In this document: positions 7,312 through 15,550 of the stretch, piece after piece
Layout: every line of letters starts with the position of its first letter
Position numbering within the stretch: position 1 is the first letter of the stretch
Assembly (NCBI RefSeq): GCF_000252995.1
Contig: NC_015761.1
Coordinates: 2,790,001 to 2,854,000, forward strand
Source of the DNA: Salmonella bongori NCTC 12419
Lineage (GTDB): Bacteria; Pseudomonadota; Gammaproteobacteria; Enterobacterales; Enterobacteriaceae
Direction: 5' to 3'
DNA length: 64,000 nt
Notes under the pieces: model-generated
Told to the model about the DNA's origin: nothing
Databases searched by the model: none
What the model saw: only the letters and a program-made list of their open reading frames with translations
Made by a program: the position numbers and the translations under genes

Positions 7312-8864
7312 TCAGCAGCCTCCTGCTTTTTTGCCCTGGCGGCTTTTGCGCTTTGTTTTTCCGCCGATGTCGTAAAATACTTTTTCCGCGCCGTCATAAT
7401 GCGTTTCAGATCGTTACTCTCGTAGGGATTGGTAAAGACGCGGTCATCAAAGTAGCGCCGGGTAAATAACCAGAGTTCCCGTCGCCATTTAGTCAGAAGT
7501 TCATCTGGCTCCCCGCCATTTTCAAGATCGCGAATCAGGTTGAGAAAATCCCCCTGTGTCAGGTTCCAGAAATCGATATCGATAAAACTGAAATCACCCC
7601 GCGCATCCTTTGCATTGGCAAACCACGCTTCTTTTAGCGCACTGCGCAACAGACTGAGAAGGCGGGCGGCGGTTTGTGTCGCTTTACGTAAATCTGGCAT
7701 CAGACCTTCCGTCATTAGTAACGGAAAGTGATGTTCATACCAGCAGCGAATTTTCATGTTGTCGAAATCCGCGCCAAACCCCCATAGCCCCGCTTTGACG
7801 CCCTTGAGACGACGCGCGTTGAATACTTTAACAACCTGCGCTGGGTATTCTTTATTCGCTTCAGTTTGGTTTTCCTGACTTAACCCCAGCCAGTCGCGCC
7901 AGATAAGCCCGCCAGGCTGAGGTTTGACCGAAAAGAATCCACTCCCCTCTTTCACCGGCAAACGGTAGGGCGTCAGTGGATGCCGCCAGCCATCATAATT
8001 AACGCCATAGTTCTTAACCGTCATAACGCTAAGCAGATCATCACTATTAGTGCCGCAGATGTCGCAGGCGCCTGACTGTGTGGTCGTAAAATCAAGGCGG
8101 ATACGACGCGGCATTCCCCAGTACGCCTGAAGCTTATTAACATGCTCTGGCGTCGTAATCGCGCTTGCCTGTTCACTGGTTCGCGTTGCGGCAAGCCACG
8201 GGAAAACTGAGGCGTCACAGGCCGCAGGCAACGGCAGATCGGCAGCATCCTGCGGCATGACGTTCAGCCACAGTTTTCTCCACAATGGCGTTTGCCGCTC
8301 GCCCTGATACATCTGCAATTCAATCAACGTGGTCATCGGCCCGCCGCCGCGCAAACCGGTGCGATAACCTTTACCACCGGATGGGGCATTAAGCTGCAAC
8401 GAGAATAGCGCCAGCGCGGCGCAATGCGGACAAAACCGCTCCGTTACGCCACGTTTAACAAAATGGTCTTTATTAAATTTAGTGGTTTGCGCACCGGGGG
8501 TTTCCGGCAGTAGCGAAGCAATCGACACCTTTTCGCCAGTTAATGGCTCAAAATCCTGCATAAAAGATGGCGTTTCCGCACCAAACTGAAAGGCATGCTC
8601 TAACGGCGCTAGTGCTTCACGCAGCATTGGTTCTGTTAGCCCATCCTCCCAAATATCCTCCCAGCGAGCGCTATTCTTCGGCGCAATACTGCATTGCAGT
8701 ACACCCAGCAGAAACTGCCAGGCCGCGCCCTGTAAATCAGCTCGCGTTGCGGCGATGTCCACCACGTTTTCATCCGCCAGATCGACGGGAGCCATCTTGC
8801 CCATCGAGCCGTCTTTGAAACGAACGGGAAGCCAGCAACTTGTTAGTAGCGAAAAACTTTTCAT
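7308..8864 (-). CDS. cse1: Cascade large subunit Cse1 (Cas8e, CasA)
   Basis: Cse1 recognises the PAM on invading DNA, starts strand separation and recruits Cas3. The 518-residue product begins MKSFSLLTSCWLPVRFKDGS. Two CxxC pairs, FCPHCAAL and GACDICGT, fit the zinc-binding site seen in some Cse1 proteins. The ATG at 8864 is preferred over an upstream in-frame start at 8924, because that start lies inside cas3 while 8864 is 11 bases after the cas3 stop, behind an AAGAG. It is a little longer than E. coli CasA (502), in keeping with the Salmonella type. Confidence 0.95.
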   Translation of the reverse strand: MKSFSLLTSCWLPVRFKDGSMGKMAPVDLADENVVDIAATRADLQGAAWQFLLGVLQCSIAPKNSARWEDIWEDGLTEPMLREALAPLEHAFQFGAETPSFMQDFEPLTGEKVSIASLLPETPGAQTTKFNKDHFVKRGVTERFCPHCAALALFSLQLNAPSGGKGYRTGLRGGGPMTTLIELQMYQGERQTPLWRKLWLNVMPQDAADLPLPAACDASVFPWLAATRTSEQASAITTPEHVNKLQAYWGMPRRIRLDFTTTQSGACDICGTNSDDLLSVMTVKNYGVNYDGWRHPLTPYRLPVKEGSGFFSVKPQPGGLIWRDWLGLSQENQTEANKEYPAQVVKVFNARRLKGVKAGLWGFGADFDNMKIRCWYEHHFPLLMTEGLMPDLRKATQTAARLLSLLRSALKEAWFANAKDARGDFSFIDIDFWNLTQGDFLNLIRDLENGGEPDELLTKWRRELWLFTRRYFDDRVFTNPYESNDLKRIMTARKKYFTTSAEKQSAKAARAKKQEAAE

Positions 8865-8875
8865 ATAGACTCTTA

Positions 8876-11557
8876 TTACGCCTCCATCTTCCCGGTCAGC
8901 CCTTCTGTCGCTGAGTAACCGCATGCAGCTGAGTCCGATACCACAATCACAATGGCAAAATCCTTATTTTGATGTTGTTCAACGCACCACCGGTGAAACG
9001 ATTCGCCTTCTAAACGTTCAAACTCACCATTATGCTTTTCCCACCAACTCTTGCGCACTCGTAGAGCGCTCATCTCCCACGGATGTTCACCTGGCGCATA
9101 AGGAATCAGCACATCGTCCACCACTTTCGCCAGCCACAGCGTAATGGACTCTTCCGCCAGCCGCGTTGACATTTTCTCCGGCAGAAAGTCGCTAATTTCG
9201 GCACAATACCCCGGTGCAAAGTTAAGCAACATCTGGCCGGCAAATGCCCGGTCGCAATAAAATTTGCCTTCCTGCAATTGTTCGGTTTTTGCAAATCCAG
9301 CCGGCATGTCAACATCATCGCCGTAAACCGACTCAATTAACAATCGGGCAGATTGCGGCATCCGAATGGCCCCCTGTTCACGTAATATGCGCTGTGTCAG
9401 CCACATCCGCCCATGATCGGGATAGACGTAGGCACTGTTGCGCATGGCGCTGGATAACCAGTTTTCTCGCGGCGCATCATCCCATTCCGGAGCGAGAATG
9501 CGCAGCACTGGCACCTCTCGCTCATCCAGCCCGTTCGTTTTCACCAGCCCGCTACGATCACGGAGATGGCGCTGCAACCGACCAGCCCGCTGAATCAATA
9601 AATCTACCGGCGCTAAATCAGAGATCATTTCATCGCAATCGATATCCAGACTTTGTTCGATGACCTGAGTGGCGATAATGACTTTACCTGCGCGTTGCGC
9701 CCCGCTCTGTTTACCAAAGAGGTCCAGCGTCTGCATTTCAATCCGCTGACGATCATGAAAAGCAAAGCGACTATGGAAGAGTAAAAGGTTTTCCGCAGCG
9801 ATGGTTTTACTCAACAGAAGTTGGCGATAGATACGAATCGCATCATCAACGGAGTTACGTATCCAGGCGATACAGCTTCCTTTTTTCACCGCCTCCCCGA
9901 TATACTCAAGACACGACGCTTCGCTGTGCAGCCAGCCAATATTTACGCTACGCTCGACCTCTTTGCGTGTGTCAATATGCTGCGAAATGAGCTCATTTTG
10001 TGTTACTTGAGTCAGCCATGGGTAATCATCATGCCCCAGCAGCGGCGCTTGCACGCTGCGCTTCACGCCACGGGAAAACGCCGCCACCAGCTTATCTCGC
10101 TGCTGCTGAGATAGCGTTGCGGATAACAGAATCGTGGCGTTGCCATTACTGGCCTGACATTCAATGAGTCCCTCCAGTATCCGGGACATCCAGGCATCAC
10201 AGGCATGGATCTCATCCGCCAGTAAAATCTTATTGCTGAGCCCCAGTAACCGTAGGTTGTTATGTTTAAATGGCATTACCGCCATCATCGCCTGATCCAA
10301 AGTGCCCACGCCAACCTCCGCCAACAGCGCTTTTTTATTGCTGTCGGTAAACCAGGCGGCACAGCCCTGGCTATAAGGCGACGCGTCATCAGGCTCTTCC
10401 GTACCGGAAAGACTGGCCGACCATATAGACTGGTTAAAACGATCCATTAAATGACGTGCGCTATGTGCCAGCACCAGGCTGGGACGAGAATCCGGCTGAT
10501 ACAGCGCCAGCCAGCTATTTGCCATGCGTTCAAACATCGCGTTGGCTGTCGCCATTGTCGGCAGCCCAAAATAGAGCCCTTGCGCTTTACCTGCCGCCAT
10601 CAGCCGATGGGCCAGGATAAGCGCCGCCTCTGTTTTTCCGGCCCCGGTGACATCTTCCAGAATAAAGAGCTGGGCACCATCCACGTGAATATCCAGCGTT
10701 AGCGCTTTTTGTTGTAGCGGCGTGGGATGCTGAATAAAAGGAAAAAGCGTTTCTATACCCGTAAAGGCAGATACATTCGCCGCAGTGGGAAAAAGCGTAA
10801 TGGCCTTCCGCGCTTTAATGAGCGCCTGTTGCCAGTACATCTCGACCGGCATTTTTTCCGCCATCCGCGGAAAATAATGGCTGGCAGATCCTGTCCAGTC
10901 CGCCAATACCACCGTAGCGGAAATAAACCAGGAAAGTTGTTGAAATTGGGCAATACCTTCATCTTCATCCCAGGCTTCAGGAAGGGTAATTAAGGGGAAA
11001 AGCGCTTTTATTTTAAGAAGGAACTCTCTTGCCGCATCTTTATCCTGCTGACGAAAATGATCCACTTCCGGAATTGCATCTGGAGGGCGTCCATGATGAC
11101 CTGTTGTGACAGGCATCCAAAGCGTCATAACACGTTTACTTTTACGTACTGAAAGCGAAGAAGGAGGGAATAACTCGGGGCATTCACTTAACCAGGTGTT
11201 CCATAACCAGTACCCCAGCGTGGTATGTGGGATTTTCTCATAGTGTCCTGGAGGCTCATTAAAAATATTTAAATCCTCGTGCCGGTAAAGCTGCTGAAAG
11301 GAATGCGCAAATTTTCCAATATCATGCCAACATAAAATCCAGGCAAAAAATTGCGCTGCCTGTTCGTTATCCTGAAGCCCTAATTTTTTCAGATAGTGGT
11401 CAATAAAATAAATATTATTTTTCACCATCCAGTAACCCACAGCCGCGACGTCTAATGAATGCCAACAAAGCAAATGATAGTCATCGCCGCCGCTGGCCTC
11501 TCCCTGCCTGGACTTTCCCCAATAGTGATATATCAACAGGTTTATCCCCAGCATCAT
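8876..11557 (-). CDS. cas3: CRISPR-associated helicase-nuclease Cas3 (type I-E)
   Basis: Cas3 is recruited to Cascade-bound targets, nicks the displaced strand and unwinds and degrades DNA. The 893-residue protein has an N-terminal HD nuclease (H33, H78-D79 in WHDIGK, GHHG at 153-156), then an SF2 helicase: Walker A DVTGAGKTEAA near residue 300, DEIH in LLADEIHACD, SATLS, and motif VI QRAGRLQRH. The C-terminal Cas3 accessory domain is complete. The start at 11557 (MMLGINLLIYHYWGK) has a poor ribosome-binding site; an ATG one codon on is possible. It is the first gene of the leftward cas operon and is divergent from sopD. Confidence 0.96.
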   Translation of the reverse strand: MMLGINLLIYHYWGKSRQGEASGGDDYHLLCWHSLDVAAVGYWMVKNNIYFIDHYLKKLGLQDNEQAAQFFAWILCWHDIGKFAHSFQQLYRHEDLNIFNEPPGHYEKIPHTTLGYWLWNTWLSECPELFPPSSLSVRKSKRVMTLWMPVTTGHHGRPPDAIPEVDHFRQQDKDAAREFLLKIKALFPLITLPEAWDEDEGIAQFQQLSWFISATVVLADWTGSASHYFPRMAEKMPVEMYWQQALIKARKAITLFPTAANVSAFTGIETLFPFIQHPTPLQQKALTLDIHVDGAQLFILEDVTGAGKTEAALILAHRLMAAGKAQGLYFGLPTMATANAMFERMANSWLALYQPDSRPSLVLAHSARHLMDRFNQSIWSASLSGTEEPDDASPYSQGCAAWFTDSNKKALLAEVGVGTLDQAMMAVMPFKHNNLRLLGLSNKILLADEIHACDAWMSRILEGLIECQASNGNATILLSATLSQQQRDKLVAAFSRGVKRSVQAPLLGHDDYPWLTQVTQNELISQHIDTRKEVERSVNIGWLHSEASCLEYIGEAVKKGSCIAWIRNSVDDAIRIYRQLLLSKTIAAENLLLFHSRFAFHDRQRIEMQTLDLFGKQSGAQRAGKVIIATQVIEQSLDIDCDEMISDLAPVDLLIQRAGRLQRHLRDRSGLVKTNGLDEREVPVLRILAPEWDDAPRENWLSSAMRNSAYVYPDHGRMWLTQRILREQGAIRMPQSARLLIESVYGDDVDMPAGFAKTEQLQEGKFYCDRAFAGQMLLNFAPGYCAEISDFLPEKMSTRLAEESITLWLAKVVDDVLIPYAPGEHPWEMSALRVRKSWWEKHNGEFERLEGESFHRWCVEQHQNKDFAIVIVVSDSAACGYSATEGLTGKMEA

Positions 11558-11975
11558 AATAAAAAAATACCCTATGCCTTTTTAAGGTGTTTTTATTTGA
11601 TACACCTCACGAAAATTGCACTTATTCAAATGATATGTATCGCCTTACCTTTATATATATTAGTGAGGAATTCACCTTGTAAATGTTTGTTATAAAGCTC
11701 ATGAGATTTATTTTAAGAAATAATCAGAAACCTCTTTTAATGGACTGTTCCCTGCCTAAATTAAACTTTAAAAAAATGTCCCTTCCAGACGAAAGATATA
11801 CCTTTTGTCTGATTTAGTGTCGTCTCAAAGGATTGGCAACAGTAAATTTGCTGTAATTTATCTTGCCGACCCGATGCTCTCATACCATCAATGCTGACTG
11901 ATTTAATAAAAGTAGAGCGAAGAGCCGGTGTCATTAACGTCGATGTTAAATAATATCAATTTGAAGGAACAGATT
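11558..11975. promoter_or_regulatory. AT-rich divergent promoter region of cas3 and sopD
   Basis: This 418-base gap between two divergent genes is markedly richer in A and T than its surroundings and has no convincing open frame. It holds a near-perfect 10-bp inverted repeat at 11786-11811 (CAGACGAAAG, six-base loop, CTTTTGTCTG). In E. coli the cas promoters are silenced by H-NS and relieved by LeuO, and Salmonella effector genes are commonly H-NS bound, so joint silencing is plausible but is an inference. The sopD ribosome-binding site GAAGGAAC lies at the right end. Confidence 0.5.
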
Positions 11976-12929
11976 ATGCCAGTCACCTTACACTTCGGTA
12001 ATCAGCAAAATTATATGCTTAATGAAACCCGGCTTGCTCAGCTGTTAAGCGCAGATAAAGAAAAAGCAACACATAGAGGATATTGGAATAAATTACAAGA
12101 CCACTTTACATCAGAAAAACAGGATCATGCCCTGGAAGTGTTACACGGCATGCTTTACGGACACGCTCGTAATGAACCTGGAGAGATGGAGATTAACGTC
12201 GAGGGTATGAGTAAAATCTACGCGTTTAAGCATTTACAACGCTTAGCCTGCCCTGCTGACCAGGACCTGTTCAGGATCCAGATGGATGCCTCTCAGACGC
12301 AATTGTTATTTATGATCGGCGACACAGTGATTAGTCAAAGCAGTATTCAGGATACCCTTAACCTCTCAGAGAATGCAGTAGTAAAATCTATGGATAGAGC
12401 GGAAAGAGAGCTATTTTTAAAAATATGCGAGATGATAGGCTCGACGATAACGTGGCACGCAGATTTACTTCAGGGGTCGGCATCCACGCTAAGAAAAGAA
12501 GTGGCAGGCAATGCCCAAATTAAAGAGGCAGTTTATAAAATGATGCGTCCTGATGAGGCTCCCGATCACCGGTTAGTAGAATGGCGGGGTTCACTCACTG
12601 AAAAAGAAGAATCGATACTAGCCTGTATTAATGCAGACTCCTTTGATATTATTACTCAGTTTTGCAAATTAGGTTATCGGGAAGTGCAAAGTGAGGTTTC
12701 TTTTTTCATGATACATCCATGCATCACTTATTTATTACATAGCTATTCACCGATCACAGAATTTAAAGAAACAAACACAGCCTTTTTAAATAACTTCAAT
12801 CAAGATTATGATAACTATCACTCAAACAAAAGGGATATTGACCCTATTCTTGAAGAGATATATCTGACACATGAACATTCTTTGCATATTGGTAAAAATA
12901 ACTGTAGTCGCAATATATTAATGTTATAA
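11976..12929 (+). CDS. sopD: Type III secretion effector SopD (divergent form)
   Basis: SopD is an effector delivered into host cells by the SPI-1 type III system, where it contributes to membrane scission during invasion and to fluid secretion. The ATG at 11976 (MPVTLHFGNQQNYMLNETR) follows GAAGGAAC and gives 317 residues, the standard SopD length; 16 extra upstream codons in frame are probably not translated. Family landmarks are the N-terminal MPVTL.FG, the central QTQLLFMIGDTVI and the C-terminal LTHEHSLHIGKNNCSRNIL. Compared with S. Typhimurium SopD from memory it differs at many positions (for example THRGYWNKLQDHF where I recall IHMGGWDKVQDHF). The gene is AT-rich relative to cysH. Confidence 0.92.
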   Translation: MPVTLHFGNQQNYMLNETRLAQLLSADKEKATHRGYWNKLQDHFTSEKQDHALEVLHGMLYGHARNEPGEMEINVEGMSKIYAFKHLQRLACPADQDLFRIQMDASQTQLLFMIGDTVISQSSIQDTLNLSENAVVKSMDRAERELFLKICEMIGSTITWHADLLQGSASTLRKEVAGNAQIKEAVYKMMRPDEAPDHRLVEWRGSLTEKEESILACINADSFDIITQFCKLGYREVQSEVSFFMIHPCITYLLHSYSPITEFKETNTAFLNNFNQDYDNYHSNKRDIDPILEEIYLTHEHSLHIGKNNCSRNILML

Positions 12930-12955
12930 TGAGAGATAGTAAAGTAAACGATATT

Positions 12956-12990
12956 AAATCCGGCAAATATAATTGCCTGCCGGATTTTTT
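12956..12990 (+). terminator. Rho-independent terminator after sopD
   Basis: An inverted repeat AATCCGGCA ... TGCCGGATT is followed directly by a run of T, 27 bases after the sopD stop codon. It may also end the opposing cysH transcript, since A residues precede the stem. Confidence 0.75.
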
Positions 12991-13019
12991 ATAATATCTA
13001 TGATATAACCTAAGGACGA

Positions 13020-13754
13020 TCAGCCTTCATGCAGCCCGCATTCACGTTTCAGCCCAAAGAAACGCGTCTCTTCTTCCGCCATGCCAGGTTCCCATTTACG
13101 AGTGGTGTGGGTGTCGCCTACTGACAGATACCCCTGATCCCACAGCGGATGGTACTTGAGTCCGTGCTTTTGCAGATACTGGAAGACCGTACGATTATCC
13201 CAGTCGATAATCGGCAGCACCTTAAAGACGCCGCGCTGAATCGCCAGCACCGGCAGTGTGGCGCGACTGCCGGACTGTTCGCGACGCAGGCCCGCAAACC
13301 AGGTTTGCGCGCTTAATTCGTGCAACGCCCGGTTCAGTGGCTCGACTTTGTTGATGTCGTTATATTTCTCAATGCCTTCAATGCCTTGTTCCCACAGCTT
13401 ACCGTAGCGTGCTTCCTGCCATGCCGCGCTCTCTTTGGCACGGTAAACCTTAAGGTTCAAATTGAGTTTTTCCGTTAACTCATCGATAAACTGATAGGTT
13501 TCAGCAAACAAATAGCCCGTATCTGTCAGAATCACCGGAATGCCGGGATACACCTGATTCACCAGATGGAGGCTCACCGCAGCCTGAATGCCAAAACTTG
13601 AAGAGAGTACGTATTCGCCAGGCAGATTTTCCAGCGCCCAGACGATACGCTCTTCCGCACTCAGAGTTTCCAGTGCGGCATTGGTTTCTGCCAGCGCCAG
13701 CACGCGATCCACTTTTGGCCGTTCATTCAGGGCGCTTAGAGAGAGTTTGGCCAT
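13020..13754 (-). CDS. cysH: Phosphoadenosine phosphosulfate (PAPS) reductase
   Basis: CysH reduces PAPS to sulfite with thioredoxin or glutaredoxin in the assimilatory sulfate pathway. The 244-residue protein starts MAKLSLSALNERPK at 13754 behind GAGGAATCT; an in-frame ATG 23 codons upstream lies in the repeat between cysI and cysH and is unlikely. The SSSFGIQAA nucleotide-binding loop and the C-terminal catalytic motif KRECGLHEG are present. It lacks the extra cysteine pairs of Fe-S type APS reductases. It is the last gene of the cysJIH operon. Confidence 0.97.
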   Translation of the reverse strand: MAKLSLSALNERPKVDRVLALAETNAALETLSAEERIVWALENLPGEYVLSSSFGIQAAVSLHLVNQVYPGIPVILTDTGYLFAETYQFIDELTEKLNLNLKVYRAKESAAWQEARYGKLWEQGIEGIEKYNDINKVEPLNRALHELSAQTWFAGLRREQSGSRATLPVLAIQRGVFKVLPIIDWDNRTVFQYLQKHGLKYHPLWDQGYLSVGDTHTTRKWEPGMAEEETRFFGLKRECGLHEG

Positions 13755-13773
13755 AGATTCCTCACTGTTTGTC

Positions 13774-13836
13774 TTGCCTGATGGCGCTACGCTTATCAGG
13801 CCTACGTTTATGCCAGGCCGCATGACTCCATCCGGT
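13774..13836. repeat. REP-type palindromic element between cysI and cysH
   Basis: The unit GCCTGATGGCGCTACGCTTATCAGGC forms an imperfect hairpin and is followed by a weaker second copy, in the style of enterobacterial REP (BIME) elements. It lies inside the cysJIH operon and may affect the stability of the cysJI part of the mRNA. Confidence 0.8.
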
Positions 13837-13837
13837 G

Positions 13838-15550
13838 TTATTCCCAGAAATCCCGCGCGGGATCAAGCACCGGGCGAACGATGCCCGCACGCACCGTAAA
13901 GTCGCCGAAGCCTTCACCCGCTTCACGCTCTTTCGCCCAGCGCCCGATCAGTTCATCCAGCGAGGCCAGAATGTCCGACTCGGTAATGTTCTCTTTATAC
14001 ATTCGCGGGATACGTGTCCCGATACGGTTGCCTCCCAGATGCAGGTTATAACGGCCCGGCGCTTTCCCCACCAGCCCCACTTCCGCCAGCATGGCGCGGC
14101 CACAGCCGTTCGGGCAGCCCGTTACACGTAGAACAATGTGCTCATCGCTCACGCCGTGACTCGCCATGATTGCCTCCACCTTATCAATGAACGTTGGCAG
14201 GAAGCGTTCGGCCTCTGCCATCGCCAGCGGGCAGGTCGGGAACGATACGCAAGCCATGGCGTTTTCACGCTGCGCGGTAACGGCGTTCATTAACCCATGA
14301 TCGCGCGCCAGTTTCTCGATCTTCGTTTTCTCGCTCTCCGGCACTCCGGCAATAATCAGGTTTTGATTGGCTGTGATGCGGAATTCGCCCTGGTGAATCT
14401 TCGCAATCTCCAGTAGGCCGGTTTTCAGCGGGCGCCCCGGATAATCCAGAATACGGCCATTTTCGATAAACAGTGTCAGATGCCAGTTATTGTCGATGCC
14501 TTTTACCCAGCCGATGCGATCGCCGCGTCCGGTAAATTCATAAGGGCGAATAGGTTCAAATTTAATTCCGGCGCGACGTTCAACCTCTTCTTTGAAAGTG
14601 TCAATCCCCACGCGCTCGAGAGTATATTTGGTTTTGGCATTTTTTCTGTCGGTACGGTTACCCCAGTCACGCTGGGTGGTCACCACCGCTTCCGCCACTG
14701 CCAGGGTGTGCTCCAGCGGCAGATAACCGAACTCGCTGGCAGTGCGGGCATACGTTTTTTTATTGCCGTGTTCGATAGACAGACCGCCGCCCACCAGCAG
14801 GTTGAAGCCCACCAGCCTGCCGTTTTCCGCAACCGCCACGAAGTTCATGTCGTTAGCGTGCAGATCGATATCGTTCTGCGGCGGGATCACCACCGTGGTT
14901 TTAAATTTACGCGGCAGATAGGTCTGACCAAGAATAGGCTCTTCATCGGTCGTGGCGACCTTTTCCTGATCCAGCCAGATTTCTGCATAGGCGCGAGTGC
15001 GCGGCAAAAGATGCTCAGAAATTTTCTTCGCCCACTCGTAGGCTTCAGCGTGCAACTGCGACTCATACGGGTTCGAGGTGCATAGCACGTTACGGTTCAT
15101 ATCGTTGGCGGTTGCCAGCGCGTCCAACCCGACTGAGTGCAGCATTTGATGCACCGGCTTGACGTTCTTTTTCAGAATACCATGGAACTGGAAGGTCTGG
15201 CGGTTGGTCAGACGGATACTGCCGTAAATCGTGTTCTCAGCGGCAAACTTATCGATCGCTTTCCATTGTGTGGTCGAGATCACCCCACCCGGCAGGCGGC
15301 AGCGCAGCAGCATCGCATGACGCGGTTCCAGCTTCTGCTCTGTACGTTCAGCGCGAATATCGCGATCATCCTGCTGATACATGCCATGAAAGCGAATCAA
15401 CAAGAAGTTGTCGCCTTTAAAGCCACCGGTCAGACCATCGTTTAAGTCTTCCGCAATGGTGCCGCGCAGATAGTTGCTTTCACGCTTCATGCGTTCAGCA
15501 TCAGACAGCTTACCTTCGACCACCAGTGGGCCTGGATGTTTTTCGCTCAT
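13838..15550 (-). CDS. cysI: Sulfite reductase hemoprotein beta-component
   Basis: CysI carries the siroheme and 4Fe-4S cluster that reduce sulfite to sulfide with six electrons from CysJ. The 570-residue protein begins MSEKHPGPLVVEGKLSDAER. The four cluster cysteines are in CVSFPTC (about 434 and 440) and GCPNGC (about 479 and 483). Its ATG overlaps the cysJ stop codon by one base (TAATG), so the two subunits are translationally coupled. Length equals the E. coli and Salmonella standard. Confidence 0.98.
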   Translation of the reverse strand: MSEKHPGPLVVEGKLSDAERMKRESNYLRGTIAEDLNDGLTGGFKGDNFLLIRFHGMYQQDDRDIRAERTEQKLEPRHAMLLRCRLPGGVISTTQWKAIDKFAAENTIYGSIRLTNRQTFQFHGILKKNVKPVHQMLHSVGLDALATANDMNRNVLCTSNPYESQLHAEAYEWAKKISEHLLPRTRAYAEIWLDQEKVATTDEEPILGQTYLPRKFKTTVVIPPQNDIDLHANDMNFVAVAENGRLVGFNLLVGGGLSIEHGNKKTYARTASEFGYLPLEHTLAVAEAVVTTQRDWGNRTDRKNAKTKYTLERVGIDTFKEEVERRAGIKFEPIRPYEFTGRGDRIGWVKGIDNNWHLTLFIENGRILDYPGRPLKTGLLEIAKIHQGEFRITANQNLIIAGVPESEKTKIEKLARDHGLMNAVTAQRENAMACVSFPTCPLAMAEAERFLPTFIDKVEAIMASHGVSDEHIVLRVTGCPNGCGRAMLAEVGLVGKAPGRYNLHLGGNRIGTRIPRMYKENITESDILASLDELIGRWAKEREAGEGFGDFTVRAGIVRPVLDPARDFWE

